From positions 62,001 through 126,000 of the forward strand of contig NZ_KB899666.1 of the NCBI RefSeq assembly GCF_000378385.1: a stretch of 64,000 bases of DNA. Reading direction: 5' to 3'. A program made the translations under genes and the position numbers. The notes beneath the pieces were generated by a model. That model was not told the DNA's origin. It saw only the letters and a list, made by a program, of their open reading frames with translations, and made no database searches. Source of the DNA: Paenibacillus daejeonensis DSM 15491. Lineage in GTDB: Bacteria; Bacillota; Bacilli; Paenibacillales; Paenibacillaceae. Of this stretch, positions 35,510 through 44,984 are shown one piece after another. Numbering within the stretch: the stretch's first letter is position 1; the number at the start of each line of letters is the position of its first letter.

Positions 35510-36280
35510 TTAGACCAGTCTGACTTCAATTCCGGCTTCTTCAAAGGCCGCTATTTCTTCCTTGTTGGCATTGTGATTGGAGATGATGCAGTCGATCTGG
35601 TCGATGTCCGAAATATGCGAGAAGTCGGCGCGACCAATCTTCGTATAGTCCGCTACAACGATCGTCTTGTTCACCCGCGCGATCATCTGTCGGTTCAGCT
35701 CTGCTTCCATATGATGATAGGTGGTCACTCCAAACTCCGAGCTTACGCCGTCAGAGGAAAGAATGAGCTTATCCGCTTTGTACTTGCTGAGCTGACTAAT
35801 GGCGTCGTCGCCGGAGGTGAATTGATATTCCCCGTTGAAGTTCCCCCCGAGCAAGACGACGAACTTGATGTTCGGGTTGCGACTTGCTTCCTGAACAACG
35901 GATAGGGAGTTCGTCAGGAGAATCAGATTTCTCTGCTCCTTTAATTCTCTCACGACATATAACGGCGTTGTCCCCGAGCCAAGGATGAGCGTATCGCCAT
36001 CATTGATCATCGCTGCCGCTTCCATCGCAATCCTTCGTTTCTCCTCCTGATTGGCTTCCATCCGGTCGTTGAAGTTCATTGCGTAGTAGCTCTTATAATT
36101 GCTAATGGCACCGCCATGTACGCGCTCGAGCAGTCCCTCCTGCTCCAAGGCGTCCAGGTCCCCCCGGATCGTAACCTCGGATATGGCGAACCGCTTGCTT
36201 AATTCGACCACCTTGACTTTGCCTTCTTCGTTCAGCAGGGATAGGATTGTTTTTCTTCGTTCTTCCAGGTTCCTGTCCAT
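35510..36280 (-). CDS. DeoR-family regulator of the aminotransferase/kinase operon
   Basis: A 256-residue DeoR repressor. The helix-turn-helix is VVELSKRFAISEVTIRGDLDALEQEGLL (about 23-50), followed by RVHGGA. The C-terminal effector domain has ILGSGTTPLYVVREL, which binds the phosphorylated inducer in relatives, and VADYTKIGRADF. It lies 16 bp after the isomerase-like gene and 18 bp before ald. Repeated AACGAAA sites at the operon promoter (41768-41844) fit DeoR-type binding. The inducer is presumably a phosphorylated intermediate from the FGGY kinase. Confidence 0.9.
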   Translation of the reverse strand: MDRNLEERRKTILSLLNEEGKVKVVELSKRFAISEVTIRGDLDALEQEGLLERVHGGAISNYKSYYAMNFNDRMEANQEEKRRIAMEAAAMINDGDTLILGSGTTPLYVVRELKEQRNLILLTNSLSVVQEASRNPNIKFVVLLGGNFNGEYQFTSGDDAISQLSKYKADKLILSSDGVSSEFGVTTYHHMEAELNRQMIARVNKTIVVADYTKIGRADFSHISDIDQIDCIISNHNANKEEIAAFEEAGIEVRLV

Positions 36281-36296
36281 ATTCGTCTCATCCGCC

Positions 36297-37694
36297 TTAT
36301 TCGTTAATAATCACCGTCGGCCAGCCCATCAGCTCGCCCAGCTCGGTTAGCGCTCGCAGCACATCCCCGTAGACGATAGCGCCATGATGTGTGCCGCCCT
36401 GCCGGCTATAGGCCGTCAGGAAATCCGCGACGGGCACGGGCGGCTCGAACCAGCCGCGTATACTGCCTGCCATCCGGTCCTCTCCCTCGACCTCCGTCAT
36501 CGTAATCGGCGAGAGGATTAGACGATACTCGCCCTCTCTGCCCGGCGCCAGGTTAACATAGACCGCCTGACCGCCGCGGAACCGCCCATAGGCGACCACC
36601 GGATTGTCCGCATCCGTGAACGGGAAGCTCATCTCCCGCAGAACGGGCTTGCCGGAGCAAACCTTGAGATTCATCTCGCCCATATGGCTGAGGAAGACGC
36701 GGTTATGCTTCCAGTCCGGACAGAACATCTCGGTGAAGGACGTCTCTGGGTAGACCGCCAATAGCGCACCCACCAGCGCCGCCGTCAGCACATCCCCTTC
36801 ACCTGCGTAGCCGATGCCTCTGCCCATCGCCTTGCTCACCTCGAGGAACGGCATGCTGGATAGACCGGATTGTCCGGTTACATCGAGGAAGTTGACCGTA
36901 AATGCGGTCAGCCGATGCTCCTCGATCAGCTGGCGCATCGTAAGGCAAGCGCGCGTCGACTGTCTGTGGACGGCAGCATCGACGCCGGCCGATTCGTACG
37001 CGCGCTGATCCTCCTGCATCTCCTGCTCGATCGCCGCATCGGAGATAGCGGACGCCGCTCCTTCGCCCAGGCTGCTCGCATCCAGAATGACGGTCTCCAG
37101 CCCGATTGTGCGGCGCAGCACGTCGGTCGGCACATCGAAGTCGCCCATGCCCGCGAACGTCTTGCCTAATCGGCCGACTCGGGCATGCCGCAGATGATGG
37201 ACAATCCGGGCCGCCTTGACGCCCTCAACCACACGATCCAGCACATCCGATTCCGACCAATGGCCGGCCTCCAGCAGGAAGCGCTTATCGCTGCGCAGCA
37301 GCAGATTGCACAGATCCTGCACGCCGTGGATGCCGTGATTGTACATTAGCTCTTCCGGGTCCTGCTGCGGACTGTAATCGTACGTCGGCGTCGTATCAAG
37401 CACGATCACCGGCAGCTCCGTCGCGGCGAGGACGGCTGCCGACTCCAGCGACGGCGAGTAGGCCAGATGCAGCGTCACCAGCGCATCGACTCCCTGCGTC
37501 TCGAACCGATGGACGGCCTCTGCGCACTCGGAACGAACCTTGCACATGCCGCTCTCGACCACCTCGACCCCTCTCTGCTCGAAGGAGCGAACAATCGTCG
37601 CGTAGAAGGCCTCGATCCGTGGCCGTAGTTGCGCGAAGTAATCATCATACAACTGGATGTACAGCGGCAGCAAGCCGATCCGCAGCTTCTTCAT
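36297..37694 (-). CDS. L-fucose/L-arabinose isomerase-family protein
   Basis: A 465-residue member of the FucI/AraA superfamily, enzymes that turn aldoses into ketoses with a divalent metal. Support comes from the opening RIGLLPLYIQLYDDYFAQLRP, the central ESGVEVVESGM-like domain, SMPFLEVSKAMGRGIGYAGEGDVLTAALVGAL and the late GGTHHGAIVYGD, whose His pair resembles the AraA metal site. The start overlaps the amidohydrolase stop as ATGA, with AAGGAGG 8 bp upstream. Some family members act on other sugars, so the exact substrate is open. Confidence 0.82.
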   Translation of the reverse strand: MKKLRIGLLPLYIQLYDDYFAQLRPRIEAFYATIVRSFEQRGVEVVESGMCKVRSECAEAVHRFETQGVDALVTLHLAYSPSLESAAVLAATELPVIVLDTTPTYDYSPQQDPEELMYNHGIHGVQDLCNLLLRSDKRFLLEAGHWSESDVLDRVVEGVKAARIVHHLRHARVGRLGKTFAGMGDFDVPTDVLRRTIGLETVILDASSLGEGAASAISDAAIEQEMQEDQRAYESAGVDAAVHRQSTRACLTMRQLIEEHRLTAFTVNFLDVTGQSGLSSMPFLEVSKAMGRGIGYAGEGDVLTAALVGALLAVYPETSFTEMFCPDWKHNRVFLSHMGEMNLKVCSGKPVLREMSFPFTDADNPVVAYGRFRGGQAVYVNLAPGREGEYRLILSPITMTEVEGEDRMAGSIRGWFEPPVPVADFLTAYSRQGGTHHGAIVYGDVLRALTELGELMGWPTVIINE

Positions 37695-38749
37695 CGGGCG
37701 ACCTCCTTCACCCGTCCGATGAGGGCAGCCGCGTTGCCGTAGAATACATCCTCGATGTCCTGCCTGCTCAAGCCTTCGGCCTCGGCCGCCAGCCGGAACG
37801 CCTCGATCTGCTCGTAGAGGAAATAGGAAAGCTGCTCGGCCTCAGGGCCTTCAGTCTCGCGCATATTGCGATCGCCGGATACATCCCCGTACAGTCCGCG
37901 AGGCACGACATTTATGTACCTGCCCTGCTCGTAGATGCGCTTCATCCGCATGCGGACGATGGGCAGGTCGCTTCCGAACAGGATGCGCTTGGGCCCAACC
38001 GCCTGGATCAACTGCCGGAATACGTTCGCGTTGGTATTAGCGCTGAAGTCGAAGACCATGGTGCGGGTCTTGGCCAGAATGTCCAGCGCATCGCCCACAT
38101 CCTCCTCGCAGTATGCCCGCCCGACATGGGCGATGATCAGCTTGAGCTGCGGATACAGCTGCTCGATCTCCAGCATCTGCGCCAGATTGACCGGGTCCTT
38201 GAGCCGGCCGTCTCTGGGGATATGCAGCATCGCCATCCAGCCGCGCTTGTTCAGCACCTCCAACTGATGTGGAGGCAGGAAGTCGTAAATCCGTATTTCC
38301 TTCTCCGGGATATAAGGGGCTGCATAATTCAAGTATACCTTGCAGCCGAGGAATCCGCCTCGCTCGATGTCCGCTTCGAAGGCGGCAGCGCTCTGCTCCG
38401 GCTTGGTCACCATCAGCGCAGGGAGCTTGCGGGCGGCCGCGCATTCACTTACGTAACGGTTGCCCAGCTCCAGATTGGTGCTTCTCGATACCTGCGAGAA
38501 CATCAGCGGCGTCACCTGCTTGCCCGGCAGCATCAGCCGATACGTCTCCATCAGATCCTCAATGGAGTTGCTCGAGGCGACACGTCCAGGCCAGGTGACG
38601 GCTCGCACGAGTGCGGGATCGCTCGGCGCCACGAATTCCTCCAACCAGACATGCGTATGGATATCGATAATACGCTCCGGCAAGAACGGCTGCAGCTTCT
38701 GTTCATAAAACAAACGGTCGACTTCGTTGACTTCGAATAGTGTCCCCAT
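37691..38749 (-). CDS. Amidohydrolase (PF04909-type) metal-dependent hydrolase
   Basis: A 352-residue TIM-barrel amidohydrolase of the type-2 group. The metal-binding HxH is IIDIHTHVWLEEF, a further His is in AMLHIPRDG, another in LIIAHVGRAY, and the late Asp is in ILFGSDLPIVRM. Relatives open lactone or amide rings or decarboxylate. Its start codon directly follows the kinase stop (TAG then ATG) with GGAGGGG upstream, so the two are coupled. Within the operon it could hydrolyse a lactone or remove an acyl group from an amino sugar; this is inference. Confidence 0.87.
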   Translation of the reverse strand: MGTLFEVNEVDRLFYEQKLQPFLPERIIDIHTHVWLEEFVAPSDPALVRAVTWPGRVASSNSIEDLMETYRLMLPGKQVTPLMFSQVSRSTNLELGNRYVSECAAARKLPALMVTKPEQSAAAFEADIERGGFLGCKVYLNYAAPYIPEKEIRIYDFLPPHQLEVLNKRGWMAMLHIPRDGRLKDPVNLAQMLEIEQLYPQLKLIIAHVGRAYCEEDVGDALDILAKTRTMVFDFSANTNANVFRQLIQAVGPKRILFGSDLPIVRMRMKRIYEQGRYINVVPRGLYGDVSGDRNMRETEGPEAEQLSYFLYEQIEAFRLAAEAEGLSRQDIEDVFYGNAAALIGRVKEVAR

Positions 38750-40186
38750 CTAGGCCCCTCCAAGATTGCTGTATTGGTTAACAAAACGCTGGTATTGCTC
38801 GTCATAGAACCGGCTGACTGCCGGATCGGGCGTGCGCACGAGGGCCGGAAACGCCATCGTCCGCAGCGCCTCACGTTCGTCCGCATACAGTCCGACGCCG
38901 ATGCCGGCCAGGATAGCGCTGCCTACAGCTCCCGCACAGGAGCCGTTGGTCGTCGCCAGCTCGATCCCGAGCACGTCGGCGACGATCTGCGGCCACGGGA
39001 AGGTCTCCGACGGGCCGCCTACCATCGTGACGGAGCGAGCCGCGAGACCGGCGGCCGCCAGCCCGTCAATCTTCATCCGGAGCAGATACGCCGTCCCTTC
39101 CATAAGCGCCCGCGCCACATCGGCAGGGGCGTAGGCCGACAGGTCGGCATCGGCCGCCCGCTCCGGATGCAGGAGCAGTCCGCCTGCGCCGGGCTGAGCG
39201 GTCGCCGCCAGTCGGCTGAACGTCTCGTTGCGGTCCGGCCCCGCCGATAGATACCGGCTGACGCATCGGTCGACGGACGTCGCAATGGCTGGCAGCGAGA
39301 ACAACCCGCCCCACGCGCCATCAGGCTGAAGGAACGGATCGGTCAACAGCCCGTTGCCGATCGCTTGCGACCGATCCTGCAGCGGATAGAAGCCGACCCA
39401 GGAGGTGCCGCAGGAGAGCAGCAGTTGCCCCTCGCCGAGCACGCCCGCCCCCCGCGCGGCGCTCGGATGGTCAAAGGCGCCTAACACGACCGGGGTGCGG
39501 ACCGACAATCCCGTCTGCCCGGCCGCTTGCGCCGAGATACGTCCGAGGACCGTGCCTGGCTGGTGGAGGCGCGGCAGCTTCTCCTCGGCGATCCCGAGCT
39601 TCGCCAGATAGGGAGCATACCAGCTACCCGCCTGCTGATCCTGCAGATAGAAGGTCGTCGCCGTCGAGCTGTCGATGCCCCATTCGCCGGTCAGGCGATA
39701 GAGGATATAGTCTGTCGTCATCCCTACCCGCGCCGCGCGATCGAGCAGCTCCGGCTCATGACATCTGAGCCAGGAAAGATGCGCCAGCGGGAAGCTGTCC
39801 AGCAGCGGCCAGCCGATCCGCTCATGGACCTCAGCCGCATCCAGCTTGCCGAATACCTCCGCGATCTCGCTGCGCGCACGCGCATCCATCCAACTGAACG
39901 CTGGATGCAGCGGCTTGCCTCCCTCGTCCAGGAGCACGGTGTTGCCGCTCGCCGAAGCGATGGACAGCGCGGCGAGCATGGCCCGGTCCGGCAGCGCTGC
40001 CGCAAGCTCGTGGATCGCGCTCGTGACCCGGGCGTACAAGTCGTCCGCATCGAGCTGCACCCGGCCGTCCACAGAAGTCTGCACCTGCACCTGGCGTTGC
40101 GCTCTAGCTGCGATCGTGCCGTCCGCGCGCAGCAGGACGCCCTTGACGGCGGAGGTGCCGATGTCCAGGCCGATGAGATAGCTCAT
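38750..40186 (-). CDS. FGGY-family carbohydrate kinase
   Basis: A 478-residue ASKHA-fold sugar kinase (xylulokinase/gluconokinase class). The phosphate-1 loop is LIGLDIGTSAVKGVLL, FSWMDARARSE is typical, the likely catalytic Asp is in VVLGAFDHPSAARGAG, and the adenosine segment is MVGGPSETFPWPQIVADVLG. Its ATG overlaps the aminotransferase stop (ATGA). GC is noticeably high across this and the next gene. It should phosphorylate the ketose or polyol produced upstream; the sugar cannot be named. Confidence 0.9.
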   Translation of the reverse strand: MSYLIGLDIGTSAVKGVLLRADGTIAARAQRQVQVQTSVDGRVQLDADDLYARVTSAIHELAAALPDRAMLAALSIASASGNTVLLDEGGKPLHPAFSWMDARARSEIAEVFGKLDAAEVHERIGWPLLDSFPLAHLSWLRCHEPELLDRAARVGMTTDYILYRLTGEWGIDSSTATTFYLQDQQAGSWYAPYLAKLGIAEEKLPRLHQPGTVLGRISAQAAGQTGLSVRTPVVLGAFDHPSAARGAGVLGEGQLLLSCGTSWVGFYPLQDRSQAIGNGLLTDPFLQPDGAWGGLFSLPAIATSVDRCVSRYLSAGPDRNETFSRLAATAQPGAGGLLLHPERAADADLSAYAPADVARALMEGTAYLLRMKIDGLAAAGLAARSVTMVGGPSETFPWPQIVADVLGIELATTNGSCAGAVGSAILAGIGVGLYADEREALRTMAFPALVRTPDPAVSRFYDEQYQRFVNQYSNLGGA

Positions 40187-41751
40187 GCTTGCGCGGCCTC
40201 ATGCGGCTCTTGCGCAAGCTGCATGAGCGCCTCGTCCATCTGCGCCAGCATATAGTCGAGCATGGCCGTCGTGGCAATGATCGGCGGCTTCGTCAGCGCG
40301 GTCGGCGGACATTGGGCTTTGTACGTCTGGGAGCTGATATCGATGCACTTGCCATTGAGCTTCTCGGTGAAGCGCACCACCTGCTCCGTCTCGTGGAAGA
40401 AGATCGTCGCCAGATGCCCGCTACCCTCGATGCACATGATCAGCGACGGATATCGCGCGGCCAGCTCCCGCAGCTTCGTCTCGTAATACTCACCCATCCG
40501 TCCCGTATACGCCGCATTCTCCTCCGCGAAGCACATGGTTATGAGGTAGGCGAGCGCCGCCAGCTCCTCCTGGCCATTGGTGACGAGCGCTCCGAACTGG
40601 CTCAGCGTATCCATCTCGTGCGTCGTAAGAATGCGGGAGGCGGAGTATTCTCCTCCGGGGAAGCCCTTGCCGATAATGACGAAGTCGGGATCCAGTCCGT
40701 AGGCTCGGAACAGGAACATCCCCGGATACCACATACAGGACTGGATCTCGTCGCACATGACCGGCGTATCGTGAGCATGGCATAGCTCGTAAGCCTCCTG
40801 CAAAAACTGCCGCTCCAGCTTGATCCCACCATAATTCATCATGATAATCTCGTGGATGAATCCGGCCGTCTTGAACGGCGGTCGGTTGTACTGCTCCAGC
40901 TTGGCTCTGAAATCGTCGATGTCATTGATGTTGACCGGGCACACTTGGAGGATACCCGCGGCCTCCATCTTGTCGTACAGCTCCGGCCAGAGACCGCGCA
41001 TCGTCTGGGCGATCACGGTCGTGCCGTGATAGTTGGCTCTTCCCTTGCCTTCATTGTCCGCGATGACAAAAAACACCGGCGTGCGGCCCTTGTACAGCGG
41101 CTCGGGGCTATGATCCTCCAGCTTGTAAAAGCGGGCCAGCATCATCTTGATCCCCGCCTCGCAGGCCAGGGAGCCGGTATCGAGATTGATAACGCGGTTC
41201 AGAACATGCGACTCCCGGGAGGACAATCGCGCCTCCAGCTCCTCCTCGTCGGCGCGGTCCAGGCCGTTCGCGGTCCGGATCAGCTCCCGCTCCAGCAGGC
41301 GGGTGATATGGCCCCGCGTATTGTTGTGCGTCGCATTGGTAATCCCGAGCTGCCGGGCGCGGTCGATCAGCTGATAGCCCGGGAAGTTATGTCCGAGCGG
41401 GATGTGGTAGTGCTCGCTCTTGGCGGCCAGATACAGTCGGCCGTCCTCGCCCAGACGCAGATAGCCCAGCCCCCCGAGCGGGCTCGCTTGCGGATTGGCG
41501 GCCTTGCGGAACGAATCAGTCGGCGCCCCCGAGCTGGAGCCTTGCAGCGGCGCGATTACGCGCTGGCCCACTTGGGAGAGCAGCCGATCCATCTTCTCCC
41601 TGTAGGCCTGCGGCATAAACTCCATTTCTTCATTTGCTAGCCTGTGCGCTTCCACAAGGTCCATATCTTTCAGTACCGCAGCCCCGGCCACGACCGAATC
41701 CATGTAATTCTGGCCTAGCAGCTGCGCCAGTGATCGCTTCACCGTCTTCAT
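40183..41751 (-). CDS. Class III PLP-dependent aminotransferase, first gene of the operon
   Basis: A 522-residue class III aminotransferase. The Asp that contacts the pyridine nitrogen is in VMCDEIQSCMWYPGMF, and the PLP lysine is in FVIIGKGFPGGEYSASRI. An N-terminal extension of about 90 residues precedes the fold, which makes it longer than the usual 430-460. GAGGGTGAGGG lies before the ATG. Relatives move an amino group between a terminal amine and pyruvate or 2-oxoglutarate. Alanine dehydrogenase at the end of the same unit suggests pyruvate as acceptor. The unit contains a kinase and an isomerase, so the donor is probably an amino sugar or amino polyol. Confidence 0.88.
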   Translation of the reverse strand: MKTVKRSLAQLLGQNYMDSVVAGAAVLKDMDLVEAHRLANEEMEFMPQAYREKMDRLLSQVGQRVIAPLQGSSSGAPTDSFRKAANPQASPLGGLGYLRLGEDGRLYLAAKSEHYHIPLGHNFPGYQLIDRARQLGITNATHNNTRGHITRLLERELIRTANGLDRADEEELEARLSSRESHVLNRVINLDTGSLACEAGIKMMLARFYKLEDHSPEPLYKGRTPVFFVIADNEGKGRANYHGTTVIAQTMRGLWPELYDKMEAAGILQVCPVNINDIDDFRAKLEQYNRPPFKTAGFIHEIIMMNYGGIKLERQFLQEAYELCHAHDTPVMCDEIQSCMWYPGMFLFRAYGLDPDFVIIGKGFPGGEYSASRILTTHEMDTLSQFGALVTNGQEELAALAYLITMCFAEENAAYTGRMGEYYETKLRELAARYPSLIMCIEGSGHLATIFFHETEQVVRFTEKLNGKCIDISSQTYKAQCPPTALTKPPIIATTAMLDYMLAQMDEALMQLAQEPHEAAQA

Positions 41752-41767
41752 GGTTCCCTCACCCTCT

Positions 41768-41844
41768 ATTTCGTTATGGTTATATTTAAATCTTATATAC
41801 TTTCGTTTATATTGTCAATTTGTTTCTTTTTTATTTCGAAATAA
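41768..41844 (-). promoter_or_regulatory. Promoter of the aminotransferase operon with AACGAAA repeats
   Basis: On the minus strand TTGACA (41818-41813) and TAAGAT (41795-41790) are 17 bp apart. AACGAAA occurs in the spacer (41808-41802) and downstream (41775-41769). A perfect 14-bp palindrome, TTATTTCGAAATAA, lies at 41831-41844 upstream of the -35. Repeated TTTCGTT-like boxes are typical DeoR-family sites, and a DeoR gene is in this operon. Confidence 0.65.
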
Positions 41845-41881
41845 TAAAACTTAAGGATAGTCTCCAAGACGACGACAACTC

Positions 41882-41915
41882 AAAAGGACCCGTCAGGTTA
41901 AATCCCGACGAGCCC
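41882..41915 (-). terminator. Terminator of the transporter/rhamnosidase operon
   Basis: On the minus strand GGGCTCGTC pairs with GACGGGTCC (two G-T pairs) around a 12-nt loop, followed by TTTTGAGTT. It lies about 70 bp past the GH78 stop at 41987 and before the promoter of the aminotransferase operon. Confidence 0.7.
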
Positions 41916-41986
41916 TTGGGCTGTTCAACTTCTATTGCCGAGTAAATGCTCGGGTAACTTCCAGTGGCCCTGTCCGACGTTCGCGG

Positions 41987-44122
41987 TTATCCATTCCGTT
42001 CGTGAGCAACGATTCGAATGCCGTCCGGCAATTCAAGAATATTGGGCTCCTTCAGGTTCTGGTTCCACCCTGCAGTGATCTGCCCGTAAGGCGTCGGAAT
42101 GTGCCCCCAGCATGTCTTGAAGCCCTCGATGGGCTGCATCCGCAACGATATCGCTCGGTAACCGGGTTCAACCGGAGTGACACCCAATACACGCGATACT
42201 ATCCAGTGAATAGGGGTCGCTGCCCAGCTATGACATAAGCTGATCCTGTACGAATCATACGCGGTGTAGGTGGTCAACGCATCATGAAAATCACGTTCAT
42301 GCTGCAAAGTGATGCTTTCCCAGCAAGCTGTCGCGCCTTCGGAGAGCATTTTACCCCATACCAGGGAGACAACTTGCCAGGCCTTCTCCTGCAGGCCGAA
42401 CCGGGAGCAGCAATCCGCTAGCCAGTAAGCCGACAAGGGGGTAATTGGATCCGACACCGTGTACCTCCGCAGGAAATGTTCCGCCTCCTGCTCCCCGACA
42501 TACCCGGAAATAATCCCCAGCAGAGGGGTGATTAACTGCTCTCCCATCATGAATGGCTCTTCTCCGATGCTCGGGTACCCCCAGTCCGGGAGCGCATCCA
42601 ACGCTGGCAGGTAACGCTTCAGCTTGCGCACATTCTCTCCCGTCAGACGCAGTAGCGCCTGCATGCAGAGATGGCCTTCGCCAGCATCCATCGGGACCCA
42701 CTCGATGAGCATTGAATTCGACCGCATCAGCTCGCCACTGTCGGAGTGAATGTTATGGATCACTTGCTGGATATGCCGGTTTAATTCGCCTTCAAGCGAG
42801 AGCACAAACGCGTCGTCTCCGGTATGCAAATAATACTCCCATATATTGTTGATCCACCATAACGTATATGCGGGAATGTCGTTCATCCAGTAGCCGACTG
42901 GCGTTCCCTTGCCTAATTCCAGGATCGAACGTCGGAGTACCGACAGGTCGTCCCAGAGCACATAGTCGGCTTTGGCTGCCAGATAGAAATCATAAGCCCA
43001 GTTAAGCCGATCCCGTTTGATGCCGTCCCACAGACCGATCTGATGACAGATTCGGTTTGTGTGCAGCGACATATCATAGATGTCCCGTAACAACGGGGAA
43101 TCCGTGTGCAGGCTACCGAGCTGCTGCATGGGAACAACGACCTCTTCCGGATACCATACCAGGTCAAATGCCTCTCCCTCCTCCACAAGGATCGTCATTC
43201 GGACATAACGAAGTCCCTGCGGCAGCGTGACTTGAGTGGCAAGCGGCTCCAGCCGGACAACCTCTGTCATCAGACCGGCATAGTTCTCCAGCTCCTGCAG
43301 CGACTCTGCGCCCTGCCAGATAATGATCAGACTCGACGAGCAACGATTGCGAAGATGGAAGCGCACGTTGTATTCCTTGCCCAGATCCACCGTGCACGCA
43401 GGCAATAAAGATCTGTCCAACCGTTGCAGTTGCTCATTCATATCAAGCCACTCGGCTTGTTTGCGCACATGATAGAACAGATGAAGCTGCTGCCGTGCCG
43501 GAACCGGCACCGACGGTACCCCCCGTCCCATTCCACTCACCTGCAGCCCTTCTGTGGATGAGCTAACTTCCGCAAGGCGGGCTGACAAATGGACCCAACC
43601 CGAGAGGGGCATCGTCTCAATATCGCCGAATCCGCCGGCGACGAACCAGGCCGGGGCGTCCTCTACATCGCCAAAGGGCTCTTCGCCAAGCAAGCATACC
43701 TTTTTAGCAGCTGTGCCGCCGGCGCTCCAGGAATCATCCGTACGGAGCCAAAAACCGTCCGCCGTCAAAAATGCCGCGCAGCCCACAGTCCGCTCATGCA
43801 AATGCATGCTGACCGGTGCCGTCGGCATATATACGGAGCAAGCGATGCGTAATCGAATCGTATGCTCCCCCGCAGCCAAGGTAGCCGGAAATGCAGCCAT
43901 TCGGTGAAATGCGCATACATTGGCTGCACTTTCTTCCAGCTGCCCGGCCGCCATACCATCAATCTCCACCTCGACCGCTCCCGTCAAAGCAATGCGGAAT
44001 TCCGCATCGCTCACAGGACTTTCCAAAACGAAGTTGCGGACCAGCTCTAGGCTTGGCGCCCCATGCAGATCCCTATGCCAAATCCACTGGGGGATACGTT
44101 CAGCCGTTCGCATACTCACCAT
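41987..44122 (-). CDS. GH78-like alpha-L-rhamnosidase, compact form
   Basis: About 711 residues, an (alpha/alpha)6-barrel glycoside hydrolase of the rhamnosidase type. An N-terminal beta-sandwich (about 1-330) is followed by the barrel with LWDGIKRDRLNWAYD, which contains the acidic residues of the GH78 active site. Then come MLSEGATACWESITLQ and SLCHSWAATPIHWI, and a C-terminal beta domain. No signal peptide is seen, so it is probably cytoplasmic and acts on imported oligosaccharides. The start is taken as ATG 44122 (GGAGG 10 bp before); TTG 44128 is an alternative. It is last in the transporter operon, 16 bp after the second permease. Confidence 0.85.
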   Translation of the reverse strand: MVSMRTAERIPQWIWHRDLHGAPSLELVRNFVLESPVSDAEFRIALTGAVEVEIDGMAAGQLEESAANVCAFHRMAAFPATLAAGEHTIRLRIACSVYMPTAPVSMHLHERTVGCAAFLTADGFWLRTDDSWSAGGTAAKKVCLLGEEPFGDVEDAPAWFVAGGFGDIETMPLSGWVHLSARLAEVSSSTEGLQVSGMGRGVPSVPVPARQQLHLFYHVRKQAEWLDMNEQLQRLDRSLLPACTVDLGKEYNVRFHLRNRCSSSLIIIWQGAESLQELENYAGLMTEVVRLEPLATQVTLPQGLRYVRMTILVEEGEAFDLVWYPEEVVVPMQQLGSLHTDSPLLRDIYDMSLHTNRICHQIGLWDGIKRDRLNWAYDFYLAAKADYVLWDDLSVLRRSILELGKGTPVGYWMNDIPAYTLWWINNIWEYYLHTGDDAFVLSLEGELNRHIQQVIHNIHSDSGELMRSNSMLIEWVPMDAGEGHLCMQALLRLTGENVRKLKRYLPALDALPDWGYPSIGEEPFMMGEQLITPLLGIISGYVGEQEAEHFLRRYTVSDPITPLSAYWLADCCSRFGLQEKAWQVVSLVWGKMLSEGATACWESITLQHERDFHDALTTYTAYDSYRISLCHSWAATPIHWIVSRVLGVTPVEPGYRAISLRMQPIEGFKTCWGHIPTPYGQITAGWNQNLKEPNILELPDGIRIVAHERNG

Positions 44123-44138
44123 CGTCAACCGCCCTCCT

Positions 44139-44966
44139 CTACAGCTTCAATGCGCCTTGTGTCATGCCTTGAATATAATATTTCATGCCGAAAGTAAAAA
44201 TCAGCAACAACGGGATGGACGAGATCGCATACGCTGCAAATTGAGGGCCCATATCCGTAATGCCGAACTGCTTTGTAAAGATGGTTAGCCCCACGGAGAT
44301 AACCTGCAGGCTGCTGTCCTGAATCGTCAACAGCGGCCATATATAATCATTATAAACGCCGACCGATTGCATGATGAACAGCGTTGCCAGAATGGGGAGC
44401 GAGAGCGGAAGCACGATTTGTGCAAAAACGCGGGCTTCCGAAGCGCCGTCCATACGGGCTGCCTCGAACAATTCCCCCGGCAGTCCAGCCATATACGTCC
44501 GGCAGAGGAAAGTGCCGAACACCTGGCCGCCGGCCGCGCTTGAGATGATGATCGCCCACGGCGTATTCGTCAGCCCCATATTCTTGTACAGCACGTACGA
44601 GGGAATCAAGGTGAGAACACTGGGAATCATCATCATAGCCAGCATCATAAGGAAAAGAACATTTTTGCCCGGAAATGATTTCTTGGCGAACAGGTAGCCG
44701 GACAGTGCGGACAATAAAATGACAGCGAGGCTCCCGCTCACAGCATAATACACCGTATTAACCACGTACCGCCAAATGCTATGAAATGCATCGATATAAT
44801 TCGACCATCGAGCGGGCGAAGGCAGGGCCCAGAAATTGCCGAGGATCTGGGCATTGCTCTTGAGCGAGCTCAAAATCATGAATAAAATCGGAACTAGCGT
44901 CAGAAAGACAAGCAGAGCCAGCAGCACAATAATGGCTAATTGTCGGATCTTAAAGGACTTCAACAT
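44139..44966 (-). CDS. Carbohydrate ABC transporter permease (MalG type)
   Basis: A 275-residue inner-membrane permease with six predicted helices, starting LAIIVLLALLVFLTLVPILFMILSS. The cytoplasmic EAA loop that docks the ATPase is LFEAARMDGASEARVFAQIVLPLSLP. The family C-terminal tail, YYIQGMTQGALKL, is seen. It pairs with the beta-propeller-fused permease 18 bp upstream and the binding protein to import an oligosaccharide. No ATPase gene is present, so a shared MsmX-like ATPase elsewhere in the genome is presumably used. Confidence 0.93.
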   Translation of the reverse strand: MLKSFKIRQLAIIVLLALLVFLTLVPILFMILSSLKSNAQILGNFWALPSPARWSNYIDAFHSIWRYVVNTVYYAVSGSLAVILLSALSGYLFAKKSFPGKNVLFLMMLAMMMIPSVLTLIPSYVLYKNMGLTNTPWAIIISSAAGGQVFGTFLCRTYMAGLPGELFEAARMDGASEARVFAQIVLPLSLPILATLFIMQSVGVYNDYIWPLLTIQDSSLQVISVGLTIFTKQFGITDMGPQFAAYAISSIPLLLIFTFGMKYYIQGMTQGALKL

Positions 44967-44984
44967 AGAACAGCCTCTCCTTCC

